The notes beneath the pieces are model-generated. The model ran no database searches. It saw only the letters and a program-made list of their open reading frames with translations, and had not been told where the DNA came from. DNA of 16,275 bases from Oceanococcus sp041624435 (GTDB lineage: Bacteria; Pseudomonadota; Gammaproteobacteria; Nevskiales; Oceanococcaceae): positions 1-16,275 of the forward strand of contig JBFJVB010000065.1 in assembly GCA_041624435.1 (NCBI GenBank), in the 5' to 3' direction. The position numbers and the translations under genes are program-made. Every line of letters begins with the position of its first letter. Within the stretch, counting starts at the first letter, position 1. Positions 7,643 to 15,543 of this stretch are shown here, in pieces.

Positions 7643-8082
7643 TCATGTGCCTGCGATAGGGCAGAAACCGTGAAGGGTTCTGGTTTGAGTAAGTCGGCCG
7701 ACGCCGTGTCGCCGCATGGGTCACGAAAACCAACGACGGGGATTTTATCAGCGCGAAAGCAGACACTGATAATGCCACACCGATACAGCTGGTAGAGCCG
7801 AATCATGGAAGCAACAACGGCCAGGCCTGGTGGCCGCGGGACCGAGCCGCGGACAGGTCTAGCTGTGCATCCGGAAAACAGTGGCAGGTGCTTCTGGGCC
7901 AGGATCATTGTGTGCCAGGGGCGCGGTATCGAGCGTGTTTGCCAAGCTCGTCCGAATCCTGACAAACCGGCCATCGGCCCATACCAGGCGCCGGAAACCA
8001 GCCTTGGCTCGGGCGGCTCGCTCGGGCTGTGAGCAGCGGCCCGCGGGAGAACCGTTTTGCGCCTCGGCGGGTTGGCCCCGAC
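7643..8082. other. 440-bp gene-free region between fadE and the sulfatase gene
   Basis: No frame on either strand shows a recognisable protein or a start with a good ribosome site; the short open frames near 7805-8141 have no domain-like content. The segment next to the sulfatase start (about 7643-7800) is less GC-rich and holds the inverted repeat at 7745-7772. The part next to the fadE stop is GC-rich, with two CCGCGG palindromes (7834-7839 and 7847-7852) and GCTCGGGC repeated near 8006-8027. I see no clear fadE terminator with a U-run. Confidence 0.6.
7745..7772. promoter_or_regulatory. Operator-like inverted repeat TTATCAG-N14-CTGATAA upstream of the sulfatase gene
   Basis: Perfect seven-base arms (7745-7751 and 7766-7772) are centred 21 bp apart, two turns of the helix, which is typical of a dimeric regulator's site. 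The repeat lies about 105-130 bp before the sulfatase start. Read on the minus strand, the sulfatase-proximal arm merges into GATAAAAT, which could serve as a -10 element, so a bound protein could block or guide the promoter. The regulator is unknown. Confidence 0.4.
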
Positions 8083-10575
8083 CTAGGAGCGGCGCTCCAC
8101 CACCTTGCGTTTGCCCTTTACACAGGCGGCCATCGCCTTGATGCCCTCGGCTTCGAAGGCATCCACGCGGATCACGTCATACAAGGCGCTCAAGGCCTGC
8201 AGCAAGAGTTCACGCTCATCCTGGCTGACGATGCCCTGGGCCACGGCCCAGTCCACCAGTTCCTCACGTTGATGGCCCATCAGCAGGGCGATGCCGTCCA
8301 GTTCATCCGGATCCTTGCTGCGAATCGCCGCATGCAGTCGGTCTCGCAGCGGGCGCGATTCATTGGCCAGCCGATAGGTCTCGAGCACCCGACCCAGTGA
8401 ATCGTCCGCCTTGTCGCTGAGATAAACCCCTTGCACCAGACGTTCACGCAAGGGGGTGTCTTTGACGATGCTCATGGCCACCTGGGTGCCGAGTCCATCG
8501 TCCGGCTTGCGCAGGCCGATGGCTCCCAGTGGAAAGACCAGCAGCCGGAGCGGCCAGCGCAGCAGCTTGACCGGAAAATTGTCGATCAGGGCCCGCATCT
8601 GCTCCTGCAACTCGTGCAGGGCCATCTGCAGGCTCCATTCCACCAAGGGCCGATGCGCTTCGGGGTAGCCTTCAGAATGCCATTGCTTGATCACGGCCGA
8701 GGCGTAATACAGTTGCACCAGACAATCGGCCATCCTGCCGGACAGTCGCTGGCGCGCCTTGAGTCCGCCACCGATGCTCAGCAGGGTCACGTCGGTCAAC
8801 ATCGCAAACGCGGCCGAAAAGCGATTGAGCTGGCGATAATAGCGGCCGATACCACCCTGCTGCGGCGCCCTGGTCAGCAGGCCATGACTCAGGCCCAGCA
8901 CCAGCGCATGCAAGGCATTGCCGCTGGTATGCGCCATGTGCCGGAAGAACACGCCGTCAAACTGGGCCACGGCCTGGTCCTGATCCTCCATGCCGGCGGC
9001 TTCGATTTCCTCGACGATGAAGGGGTGGCAGCGGATCGCGCCCTGGCCGAACACCATCAGACTGCGGGTCAGGATATTGGCTCCTTCCACGGTGATGGCG
9101 ATCGGCACGGCCTGATAGGTGCGGGCCATGAAATTGCGCGGTCCGCTGATCACGCCGCGTCCGGCCACCACGTCCATCGCGTGATTGACCACCTCCCGCA
9201 TCAAATCCGTATTGCGGTACTTCAGTACCGCCGAGGGCACGGCGGGCCGCACGCCACGATCCAGCATCGCGGCGGTGAGCTTGCGCGCCGCGTCCATCAT
9301 GTAGGTGTAGCCGGCGATCGGCTCCAGGGCTTCCTGTACGCCTTCGAACTGGCTGATCGAACGGCCGAATTGTTCGCGCACGCTGGCATAGGATCCGGTG
9401 GTAAGGCAGGCCATCTTGCCGGCCGCGCTGGCCAGGGCCGGCAGCGAAATCGATCGGCCGATCGACAGGCATTCCAGCAGCATGGTCCAGCCTTTGCCGA
9501 GCATGTCCTGGCCGCCAATCACCTGGTCCATGGGGATGAACACTTCGGTACCCCAGGTCGGACCATTCATGAAGGCGGTGTTCATTGGCAGATGTCGGGT
9601 GCCGCTGTTCACCCCCGGCAAATCACTGGGTACCAGCACACAGGTGACGCCAACATCGTCGTCAGCTCCGAGCAGGCCGTCGGGGTCATGCACCTTGATC
9701 GCCAGCCCGATCAAGCTCGCCACCGGCGCCAGGGTGATGTAACGCTTGTTCCAGGTCACTTTCAGACCGAGGACCTCTTCGCCCTCCCATTGCCCCCGAC
9801 AGACGATGCCTTTGTCCGGGATGGCCCCGGCGTCCGAGCCGGCAATCGGTGAGGTCAGTGCGAAACAGGGAATTTCCTGGCCGGAACTCAACAGCGGCAG
9901 GTAATGCTGCTTTTGCGCCTCGGTGCCGTATTCCATCAGCAGCTCACCCGGCCCCAGCGAATTCGGCACCATGACGGTGACCGCCACCGACACACTGCGG
10001 GTGGAGATTTTCATCACGATCTCCGAATGCGCCGCATGGGAAAAGCCCTTGCCGCCGAAGGACTTGGGAATCATCAGGCCGAAGAAGCCCTGCTCGCGGA
10101 TATAGGCCCAGACGTCCTCCGGCAAATCAAAGGTTTCGTGCGTGATCGCCCAGTCGTCGACCATGGCGCAGAGAGTTTCCACCGGTCCGTCCAGGAAGGC
10201 CTGTTCCTCGGCGCTCAGGGTGAAATGCCTGGAGCCCAGCAGCCGCGGCCAGTGCGGGCGTCCGGAAAACAGGTCCGCATCCCAATCCAGACTGCCGGAT
10301 TTCAGGGCTTCGGCTTCGGTGTCGGAGAGCTGGGGCAGCATGCCGCGCACCCAGCCCAGCAGGGGTTTGCTGAGATAGGTGCGGCGCAAGGCGCTGGGCA
10401 GCAGCACGAAGAACAGCGCCCCCAACAGGATCAGGCCAATGACCGTCGACAAGTTCCAGCCATACAGGCCGATTCCGAGTACCGCGGCGATGCTCAGGAT
10501 CACCGCACTGAGCTTTCCGCTCACCCGGCAGTACAGCAGGATCAAACTGGTTAATAGCAGAAGCATCAGGGTCAT
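8083..10575 (-). CDS. fadE: Acyl-CoA dehydrogenase FadE (membrane-associated, long type)
   Basis: FAD-dependent enzyme for the first step of fatty-acid beta-oxidation, converting acyl-CoA to trans-2-enoyl-CoA and passing electrons towards ubiquinone. At 830 residues it is close to E. coli FadE (814). Hydrophobic segments at about residues 3-14, 21-36 and 40-57 match the membrane-bound N-terminus of this type. Family motifs include C-F-A-L-T-x-P-x-A-G-S-D-A-G in the middle domain, R-E-Q-F-G-R-S-I-S-Q-F-E-G-V-Q-E, and T-V-E497-G-A-N-I-L-T-R, where Glu497 stands in the E-G position of the family's catalytic-base motif (inference). The C-terminal third matches the FadE-specific extension (DUF1974-like). 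ATG 10575 is chosen because GGAGAT (10587-10582) lies eight bases upstream, whereas an upstream in-frame start has none. It is separated from SURF1 by 182 bp, so it probably has its own promoter; I found no FadR-type box I would defend. Confidence 0.95.
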   Translation of the reverse strand: MTLMLLLLTSLILLYCRVSGKLSAVILSIAAVLGIGLYGWNLSTVIGLILLGALFFVLLPSALRRTYLSKPLLGWVRGMLPQLSDTEAEALKSGSLDWDADLFSGRPHWPRLLGSRHFTLSAEEQAFLDGPVETLCAMVDDWAITHETFDLPEDVWAYIREQGFFGLMIPKSFGGKGFSHAAHSEIVMKISTRSVSVAVTVMVPNSLGPGELLMEYGTEAQKQHYLPLLSSGQEIPCFALTSPIAGSDAGAIPDKGIVCRGQWEGEEVLGLKVTWNKRYITLAPVASLIGLAIKVHDPDGLLGADDDVGVTCVLVPSDLPGVNSGTRHLPMNTAFMNGPTWGTEVFIPMDQVIGGQDMLGKGWTMLLECLSIGRSISLPALASAAGKMACLTTGSYASVREQFGRSISQFEGVQEALEPIAGYTYMMDAARKLTAAMLDRGVRPAVPSAVLKYRNTDLMREVVNHAMDVVAGRGVISGPRNFMARTYQAVPIAITVEGANILTRSLMVFGQGAIRCHPFIVEEIEAAGMEDQDQAVAQFDGVFFRHMAHTSGNALHALVLGLSHGLLTRAPQQGGIGRYYRQLNRFSAAFAMLTDVTLLSIGGGLKARQRLSGRMADCLVQLYYASAVIKQWHSEGYPEAHRPLVEWSLQMALHELQEQMRALIDNFPVKLLRWPLRLLVFPLGAIGLRKPDDGLGTQVAMSIVKDTPLRERLVQGVYLSDKADDSLGRVLETYRLANESRPLRDRLHAAIRSKDPDELDGIALLMGHQREELVDWAVAQGIVSQDERELLLQALSALYDVIRVDAFEAEGIKAMAACVKGKRKVVERRS

Positions 10576-10583
10576 GGCGCTAT

Positions 10584-10587
10584 CTCC
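10584..10587 (-). promoter_or_regulatory. Ribosome binding site GGAG deciding the fadE start
   Basis: GGAG on the minus strand, eight bases before ATG 10575, fixes the start. An in-frame start at 10626 would add 17 residues that do not resemble the FadE membrane helix. Confidence 0.7.
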
Positions 10588-10757
10588 ATAGGGTGAAACC
10601 GGTGAAAAAAGTCCGGTGCCTACCATATACCTTCAGGCGCGGCAGGGGCAGTGGGAGTTCTACCTATGCTTTGAAAGTGCAACTGCGCCGCCCTGGGCGA
10701 AATCCGCCCGCCGGCAAAAGCTCGACAGATTTTTCCCGGTGCCGGGCGGGACCCGAC

Positions 10758-11468
10758 TCAGGGTCGACGCCGGTTCACAATGGCGATCCAGCCTGCGCCC
10801 AGCGTCATCAGCGCGAGTGCAAACCAGGTCAGGGCATAACCCAGGTGCGCGTTGCGAAACCGGGTCACGGTCAGGCCCGCGATCGGCCAGGGCGCCGCGT
10901 TTGGGTCCGGTAAGGCATCGACGAAGTAGGGCGCAAGTTCCGCCGCCGGCAGACCTCGGGCCGCGCCGATCGCGGCCACGTCCCGCGAGTACCAGCGATC
11001 CTGCGCGGGGCGATTGGGCTGCAGGGTGCGTCCGTGAGGCTCAGTGAGTCGCAACAGGCCCGACACCAGGACCGGTTCCTCGGGCGCATGACGGGTATGC
11101 GGCAGCCGATGGGCGGGATCGACAAAGCCGCGATTGACCAGCACCAGGCTGCCGTCGGGACGAGCCAGCGGGGTGAGCACCCAGTAGCCTGAACCGTGCC
11201 GGGTCATGGCCTGCACCAGGGTTTCCTTGCCGTGGAGAAACTGACCCGTCAGCTTCACGGGCTGGTAGACATGCTGCGAGCCGATGTCTGGCCAGTGGGC
11301 GCGGCCGGGTGCGCTTACCGGCGGCCTGGCCAGCTGGGCCTCGACCTGGGCGATCAGTGCCAGCTTCCAGGTCCGCCGCTCCAGCTGCCAGACGCCCAGG
11401 GCGGTAAAGCCGAACGTCAACACCAGCAGGAGCATGGCCAGCAGCAGCTGGCGTTTGCCGGGCCGCAT
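10758..11468 (-). CDS. SURF1-family oxidase assembly protein
   Basis: Membrane protein of 236 residues in the SURF1/Shy1 family, which helps insert the high-spin haem and assemble haem-copper oxidases. It has the usual hairpin topology: a first membrane helix at about 8-26 followed by the family motif G-V-W-Q-L-E-R-R-x-W-K-x-x-L-I, a long periplasmic loop with Y-W-V-L-T-P-L...V-L-V-N-R-G-F-V, and a second helix at about 213-231 ending in basic residues. The ATG directly follows the cyoD stop (TGA then ATG with no gap), so translation is coupled and the gene is the last of the cyo operon. It sits where cyoE (haem O synthase) stands in the E. coli operon. A five-base GC hairpin at 10695-10709 lies downstream but lacks a U-run on the transcribed strand, so I do not call a terminator. 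Confidence 0.92.
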   Translation of the reverse strand: MRPGKRQLLLAMLLLVLTFGFTALGVWQLERRTWKLALIAQVEAQLARPPVSAPGRAHWPDIGSQHVYQPVKLTGQFLHGKETLVQAMTRHGSGYWVLTPLARPDGSLVLVNRGFVDPAHRLPHTRHAPEEPVLVSGLLRLTEPHGRTLQPNRPAQDRWYSRDVAAIGAARGLPAAELAPYFVDALPDPNAAPWPIAGLTVTRFRNAHLGYALTWFALALMTLGAGWIAIVNRRRP

Positions 11469-11843
11469 TCAGGGCATATTGCGGACTTCGCTGGCCGTCG
11501 GTTGCGGATGGGTGTTGTCCCGCAGGTGGAACATGATCCACATCGAACCCACCAGCATGATCAGGATCAGCGTGGCGGTGAACAGAAAGGACATCAGATT
11601 CCAGCCGTCCTCGGCCTTGGCGTCCATGTGCAGGAAATAGATCACATGGACCACGATCTGCATCGCACCCAGCGCCAGGATGATGGCGATCGTGACGGTT
11701 TTGCTGTCCAGCGCACTGCTCATCACCAGCCAGAAGGGGATGGCGGTCAGGACGACCGAGAGGATGAAGCCGGTCAGGTAGCCGCGCAGCGTTGCCGGGG
11801 CGTGATCGTGACCGTGCAGAGATTCGGCGTGTTCGCCACTCAT
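11469..11843 (-). CDS. cyoD: Cytochrome bo3 ubiquinol oxidase subunit IV
   Basis: Small 124-residue membrane subunit of the bo3-type quinol oxidase, needed for stable assembly of the binuclear centre rather than for catalysis. Three hydrophobic helices are visible: Y-L-T-G-F-I-L-S-V-V-L-T, then V-T-I-A-I-I-L-A-L-G-A-M-Q-I-V-V-H-V-I-Y-F-L-H-M, and the C-terminal L-F-T-A-T-L-I-L-I-M-L-V-G-S-M-W-I-M. The segment V-H-x-x-Y-F-L-H-M is characteristic of CyoD. The N-terminus is His-rich (H-A-E-S-L-H-G-H-D-H). The length is close to that of E. coli CyoD (109). The start ATG 11843 overlaps the cyoC stop by four bases (ATGA), indicating translational coupling, and the stop abuts the SURF1 start. A longer in-frame reading upstream lies wholly inside cyoC and is not used. 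Confidence 0.94.
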   Translation of the reverse strand: MSGEHAESLHGHDHAPATLRGYLTGFILSVVLTAIPFWLVMSSALDSKTVTIAIILALGAMQIVVHVIYFLHMDAKAEDGWNLMSFLFTATLILIMLVGSMWIMFHLRDNTHPQPTASEVRNMP

Positions 11844-12457
11844 CGCAGAACTCCCATCAGATAAACGAAGGTGAAGACCCCGATCCAGACCACGTCCAGG
11901 AAGTGCCAGAACAGGCTCAGGCAGCTGACCCGACGCCACATCACCGCATCGACGCCGCGTTTTTGCAGCTGCACCATCAGGGTCACCAGCCAGATGATGC
12001 CGAAAGTCACGTGCAGTCCATGGCAGCCCACCAGGGCGAAAAAGCTGGACAAGAAGGCGCTGCGTCCCGGGCCGGCGTCGATATGGATCAGATGAGCGAA
12101 TTCGTAGAGTTCGATGCCGATGAACCCGGCGCCGAGCAGGCCGGTGATGACGAACCACATCTGCATCGCCCGCACGTTCTTGCGCTGCATTTCGATCATC
12201 ACCATGCCGTAGGTGATCGACGACAGCAGCAACAGCGCCGTGTTGACCGCGATCAGACGCAGATCGAACAGCTCGGCCGGTCCCGGACCACCCGCGTAAT
12301 TCGCCCCCAGCACGCCATAGCAGGCGAACAGGATGGCGAAGATCAGGCTGTCGTTCATCAGGTACAGCCAGAACCCCAGCATGCTGCCGTTCTCGACGTG
12401 ATGCTCTTCGCGCAGATAGAACTCGGGTGTGGTCGCCGTGCCTTGATTCGCGCTCAT
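11840..12457 (-). CDS. cyoC: Cytochrome bo3 ubiquinol oxidase subunit III
   Basis: Subunit III of the haem-copper quinol oxidase, 205 residues, with five predicted membrane helices as in E. coli CyoC (204 aa). It stabilises the core complex; in the wider family subunit III sits by the D-channel entrance. Family features are G-F-W-L-Y-L-M-N-D-S-L-I-F-A near the N-terminus, the M-Q-x-W-F-V-I-T...G-x-x-F-I-G-I-E-L-Y-E-F-x-H segment, F-F-x-L-V-G-C-H-G-L-H-V-T-F-G in the fourth helix, and the C-terminal L-F-W-H-F-L-D-V-V-W-I. The N-terminal helix pair of mitochondrial-type subunit III is absent, which fits the bacterial quinol oxidase form. ATG 12457 overlaps the cyoB stop by four bases, and the gene's own stop overlaps the cyoD start in the same way. 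Confidence 0.96.
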   Translation of the reverse strand: MSANQGTATTPEFYLREEHHVENGSMLGFWLYLMNDSLIFAILFACYGVLGANYAGGPGPAELFDLRLIAVNTALLLLSSITYGMVMIEMQRKNVRAMQMWFVITGLLGAGFIGIELYEFAHLIHIDAGPGRSAFLSSFFALVGCHGLHVTFGIIWLVTLMVQLQKRGVDAVMWRRVSCLSLFWHFLDVVWIGVFTFVYLMGVLR

Positions 12458-14484
12458 GCCTGGGCTCCTGCCGCGGCCAGTTGCTGGGTGCGCTCAGCCT
12501 CGATGCGGGCCACCTCTTCGGCCGGGATGTGGTAGTCGCGGTCAGTGTTGAAGGTATGCACGATGGAGCCGATCACCAGCAGCACGAAGGACGCAATCAC
12601 CATCCACCAGATGTGCCAGATCAAGCCGAAGCCGCAAATCGTGGCGATGGCCGAGAGCACCATGCCGGCGGCGGTGTTCTTCGGCATGTGGATGGGGATG
12701 AAGCCCTGGGTTGGACGCTCATAACCGCGTTTTTTCATGTCCCACCAGGCATCCTGTTCGTGGACCACCGGCGTGAAGGCAAAATTGTAGGGCGGGGGGG
12801 GCGATGACGTGGACCATTCCAGGGTGCGGGCATTCCAGGGATCGCCGGTATGGTCGCGCAGTTCCTCGCGCTTGCGGAAGCTGACATAGATCTGCATGAA
12901 GAAGGCGGCGATGCCACCGGCAATCAGGAAGGCCCCGACCATCGCGATCTCGAACCAGATCTGCAGCGACGGGTCATCGAAATGGCTCATGCGTCGCGAC
13001 ACGCCCATCAGGCCCAGGATGTACAAGGGGGTGAAGGCGACCCAGTAACCGACCAGCCACAGCCAGAAACTGACCTTGCCCCAGAATTCCTCGAGCCGGA
13101 AGCCGGTGACCTTGGGGAACCAGAAATTGAAGCCGGCGAAGAAGCCGAACACCACGCCACCGATGATCACGTTATGAAAATGCGCGATCAGGAACAGGCT
13201 GTTATGTAGCAGGAAATCCACCGGTGGAATGGCCAGCATCACGCCGGTCATCCCGCCCACGGTGAAGGTGACCATGAACGCCAGGGTCCACATCATCGGC
13301 AGTGTCATGCGAATGCGGCCGCGGTACATCGTGAACAGCCAGTTGAACAGCTTGGCCCCGGTCGGTATCGAGATGATCATCGTCGCCAGGCCGAAAAAGG
13401 CATTGACACTGGCCCCTGAGCCCATGGTGAAAAAGTGATGCAGCCAGACCAGATAGGACAGGATGGTGATCACGCAGGTCGCATACACCATCGAGGTGTA
13501 GCCGAACAGCGGCTTGCGCGAGAACGCCGGCACGACTTCGGAAAACACCCCGAAAATCGGCAGGATCAGGATATACACCTCGGGATGCCCCCAGATCCAG
13601 ATGATGTTGATGTACATCATCGCGTTGCCGCCGCCATCGGCGGTAAAGAAATGCGTGCCCAGATAGCGGTCCATCGCCAGCAGGGCCAGGGCGGCAGTCA
13701 GCACCGGAAAGGCGGCCACGATCAGCACATTGGTGCACAGGGCCGTCCAGGTGAACACCGGCATCTTCATCAGGCGCATGCCGGGCGCGCGCATCTTGAC
13801 AATGGTGACCAGGAAATTGATCCCGGTGAGCAGGGTGCCCACCCCGGCGATCTGCAAGGCCCAGATGTAATAGTCCACTCCCACGCCGGGACTGTGCTCG
13901 GCGCCCGACAGGGGGGGGTAAGCCAGCCAGCCGGTGGTGGCGAACTCACCCACGAACAGTGAGACCATGACCAGCGCGGCGCCGGCAGTGGACAGCCACA
14001 GGCTGAGGTTGTTCAGGAACGGAAAGGCGACGTCGCGGGCGCCGATCTGCAGCGGCACGATGATGTTCATCAGGCCGGCGATCATCGGCATCGCCACGAA
14101 GAAAATCATGATCATGCCGTGGGCAGTGAAGATCTGATCGTAATGATGCGGCGGCAAATAGCCCATGGAATCGCCAAACGCCACGGCCTGATGGGTGCGC
14201 ATCATGATCGCGTCGGCGAACCCACGCAGCAGCATCACCAGGGCCAGAATGATGTACATCACCCCGATCTTCTTGTGATCGATACTGCAGAACCATTCGC
14301 GCCAGAGATAGCCCCACAGCTGTTGCTTGGTCACCCAGCCGAGCACGGCCATGCCGCCGATCGCGCTGCCGATGAAGGTGCCCAGCAGGATGGGGTCGTG
14401 CAGAAAGGCGAGTGAATCCAGGCTCAGGCGGCCAAACAGAAACTCGGCCAGTTCAGAGCGGTCTTGCGGTGCAGCGGTGGCCAT
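12454..14484 (-). CDS. cyoB: Cytochrome bo3 ubiquinol oxidase subunit I
   Basis: Catalytic subunit, 676 residues (E. coli CyoB is 663), which reduces O2 to water with ubiquinol electrons and pumps protons. Redox ligands are visible: His122 and His437 for low-spin haem b, His435 for high-spin haem, and His300, His349 and His350 for CuB, with Tyr304 in H-P-E-V-Y as the cross-linked tyrosine. Proton-path residues Asp151, Glu302 and Lys378 are present. The E. coli quinone-site residues Arg71, Asp75, His98 and Gln101 correspond by spacing to Arg87, Asp91, His114 and Gln117, so this is a fully equipped quinol oxidase. ATG 14484 is chosen because AAGGAGG (14496-14490) lies five bases upstream; an in-frame TTG at 14499 would sit over the cyoA stop and the ribosome site. 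The gene lies 11 bp after cyoA and overlaps cyoC by four bases. Confidence 0.98.
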   Translation of the reverse strand: MATAAPQDRSELAEFLFGRLSLDSLAFLHDPILLGTFIGSAIGGMAVLGWVTKQQLWGYLWREWFCSIDHKKIGVMYIILALVMLLRGFADAIMMRTHQAVAFGDSMGYLPPHHYDQIFTAHGMIMIFFVAMPMIAGLMNIIVPLQIGARDVAFPFLNNLSLWLSTAGAALVMVSLFVGEFATTGWLAYPPLSGAEHSPGVGVDYYIWALQIAGVGTLLTGINFLVTIVKMRAPGMRLMKMPVFTWTALCTNVLIVAAFPVLTAALALLAMDRYLGTHFFTADGGGNAMMYINIIWIWGHPEVYILILPIFGVFSEVVPAFSRKPLFGYTSMVYATCVITILSYLVWLHHFFTMGSGASVNAFFGLATMIISIPTGAKLFNWLFTMYRGRIRMTLPMMWTLAFMVTFTVGGMTGVMLAIPPVDFLLHNSLFLIAHFHNVIIGGVVFGFFAGFNFWFPKVTGFRLEEFWGKVSFWLWLVGYWVAFTPLYILGLMGVSRRMSHFDDPSLQIWFEIAMVGAFLIAGGIAAFFMQIYVSFRKREELRDHTGDPWNARTLEWSTSSPPPPYNFAFTPVVHEQDAWWDMKKRGYERPTQGFIPIHMPKNTAAGMVLSAIATICGFGLIWHIWWMVIASFVLLVIGSIVHTFNTDRDYHIPAEEVARIEAERTQQLAAAGAQA

Positions 14485-14489
14485 GAACG

Positions 14490-14496
14490 CCTCCTT
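14490..14496 (-). promoter_or_regulatory. Strong ribosome binding site AAGGAGG for cyoB
   Basis: This full-length Shine-Dalgarno match starts at the last base of the cyoA stop codon and ends five bases before ATG 14484. It fixes the cyoB start and suggests high translation of the catalytic subunit. Confidence 0.85.
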
Positions 14497-15422
14497 CAAT
14501 GCTTGGCGGGGGCATGGCCGCCCGCGTCATGCGTCATCATTTCATCGACACACATCTTGTCCGGCGCCACGCACAGATTCAGGATGCGGTGATACAGATC
14601 AGGCGCAACGCTGGCATAGCGTTGCACCGGCGCCTTGATGCTGGGTTCCGCCAGCTGGGCATAGCTGACCAGGTTCAGCGTCTGGCCGGTGGTTCGTGCG
14701 TCGCTCAGCCATTGCTGAAAATCCTCGCTGCGCATGCCCTTGAAACGAAACCGCATGTCGGAATAGCCTTCGCCGCTGTAGTTGCCGGAGACCCCGTCGT
14801 AGTCGCCCGGTTCGTTGATCACCGCCTGAATCTGGGTTTCCATGCCCGGCATGCCATAGACCATGCCGGCCAGACTGGGGATGAACAGGGAATTCATCAG
14901 CCGCGGCGAAGTGATCTGGAAGCGGATGGGCACATCGACCGGAGCGGCCACCTCGTTGACCACGGCGATGCCCTGATCGGGGTAGATGAACAGCCACTTC
15001 CATTCCAGGGCGATGGCCTGAATCCGCAGTGGCTGCACATTCGCGGCCAACGGTTCGTCTGCCGAGATGCGTGACAGCGGGCGGAACGGATCCAGGGTGT
15101 GGGTGTTGATCCAGGTCATTGCCCCCAGGGCGATGATGATCAGCAACGGCGCCGCCCAGATATACAGCTCCAGGGTGGTGGAATGATCCCAGTCCGGGGT
15201 ATAGGTTGCCTCGGTATTGGATTCCCGGTAACGCCACGCAAAGAACAGCGTCATGCCGATTACCGGCACCACGATGAGCAGCATCAGCCAGGTCGCGGCC
15301 ACCAGTAGATCGCTCTGCTGGCGCGCCACATCGCCCGCCGGATTGAGCAACACCAGGTCGCAGCCCGCCAGCAGCGGCGCCCAGAATAGCGTCAGTGCGA
15401 TTCCCTTCAATCTCGCCTTCAT
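14496..15422 (-). CDS. cyoA: Cytochrome bo3 ubiquinol oxidase subunit II
   Basis: Subunit II, 308 residues (E. coli CyoA is 315). The N-terminus is a lipoprotein signal with lipobox L-A-G-C21, as in E. coli CyoA. Two membrane helices follow (about 39-65 and 83-108), then a periplasmic cupredoxin-like domain. The loop that binds CuA in cytochrome c oxidases (C-x-E-x-C-G-x-x-H) reads S-G-E-G-Y-S-D-M here, with no cysteine or histidine ligand, so the enzyme takes electrons from quinol and not from cytochrome c. The W-K-W-L-F-I-Y-P-D-Q-G-I-A motif is typical of CyoA, and a CyoA-type C-terminal region follows, with cysteines in L-C-V-A-P-D-K-M-C-V-D-E and a His-rich end. ATG 15422 has GGAG (15434-15431) eight bases upstream; a GTG at 15449 is a weaker alternative. 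It is the first gene of the operon, divergent from the MFS gene. Confidence 0.96.
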   Translation of the reverse strand: MKARLKGIALTLFWAPLLAGCDLVLLNPAGDVARQQSDLLVAATWLMLLIVVPVIGMTLFFAWRYRESNTEATYTPDWDHSTTLELYIWAAPLLIIIALGAMTWINTHTLDPFRPLSRISADEPLAANVQPLRIQAIALEWKWLFIYPDQGIAVVNEVAAPVDVPIRFQITSPRLMNSLFIPSLAGMVYGMPGMETQIQAVINEPGDYDGVSGNYSGEGYSDMRFRFKGMRSEDFQQWLSDARTTGQTLNLVSYAQLAEPSIKAPVQRYASVAPDLYHRILNLCVAPDKMCVDEMMTHDAGGHAPAKH

Positions 15423-15449
15423 TCCCGGCGCTCCCCCCAATTCGTTCAC

Positions 15450-15543
15450 AAACCTGGACGGCTGCTTAGCGATAGGTTGTATAGTTTCACCAAGAAGGAT
15501 TCTTGCCTTCCCCAGACTTGATTTCTACAGGGGCGGAAAACAC
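15450..15543. promoter_or_regulatory. Divergent promoter region between cyoA and the MFS gene
   Basis: This is the only leader available for both the cyo operon and the divergent transporter gene. On the plus strand TATAGT (15480-15485) is a good -10 candidate for the MFS gene, giving a leader of about 50 bases; a TGGACG near 15455-15460 would be a weak -35 with long spacing. A small perfect inverted repeat, AAGAA-GGA-TTCTT (15492-15504), lies just downstream and overlaps a second one, GAAGG...CCTTC. I see no convincing FNR or ArcA site. A minus-strand promoter for cyoA is not clear. Confidence 0.45.

Noticed and set aside
8086..8098. Perfect hairpin GGAGCG-G-CGCTCC as a fadE terminator
   Set aside because: It lies within the last fadE codons, has only a one-base loop and no U-run follows.
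7805..8141. Two short plus-strand open frames (75 and 86 codons) in the gap between the sulfatase gene and fadE
   Set aside because: There is no ribosome binding site, no domain or signal peptide, and one runs into the fadE coding region. They are Arg/Pro/Gly-rich, as random GC-rich frames are.
8431..9852. Long open frame (473 codons) on the plus strand, antisense to fadE
   Set aside because: It lies wholly inside the well-supported fadE gene. The translation is rich in His, Gln, Gly and Arg with no domain or ribosome site, as expected from the shadow of a GC-rich gene.
10614..10625. AAAAAAG and surrounding CCGGTG direct repeats before fadE as a regulatory box
   Set aside because: The repeats are six bases long and match no fatty-acid regulator site that I can defend.
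11792..12535. Open frame of 247 codons on the plus strand opposite cyoC/cyoD
   Set aside because: It is very rich in Gln, His and Asp with no hydrophobic core; this is the antisense image of membrane-protein codons.
14496..15422. Cytochrome c oxidase (aa3) subunit II instead of CyoA
   Set aside because: The CuA ligand cysteines and histidine are missing in the expected loop, and subunit I keeps the E. coli quinone-site residues.
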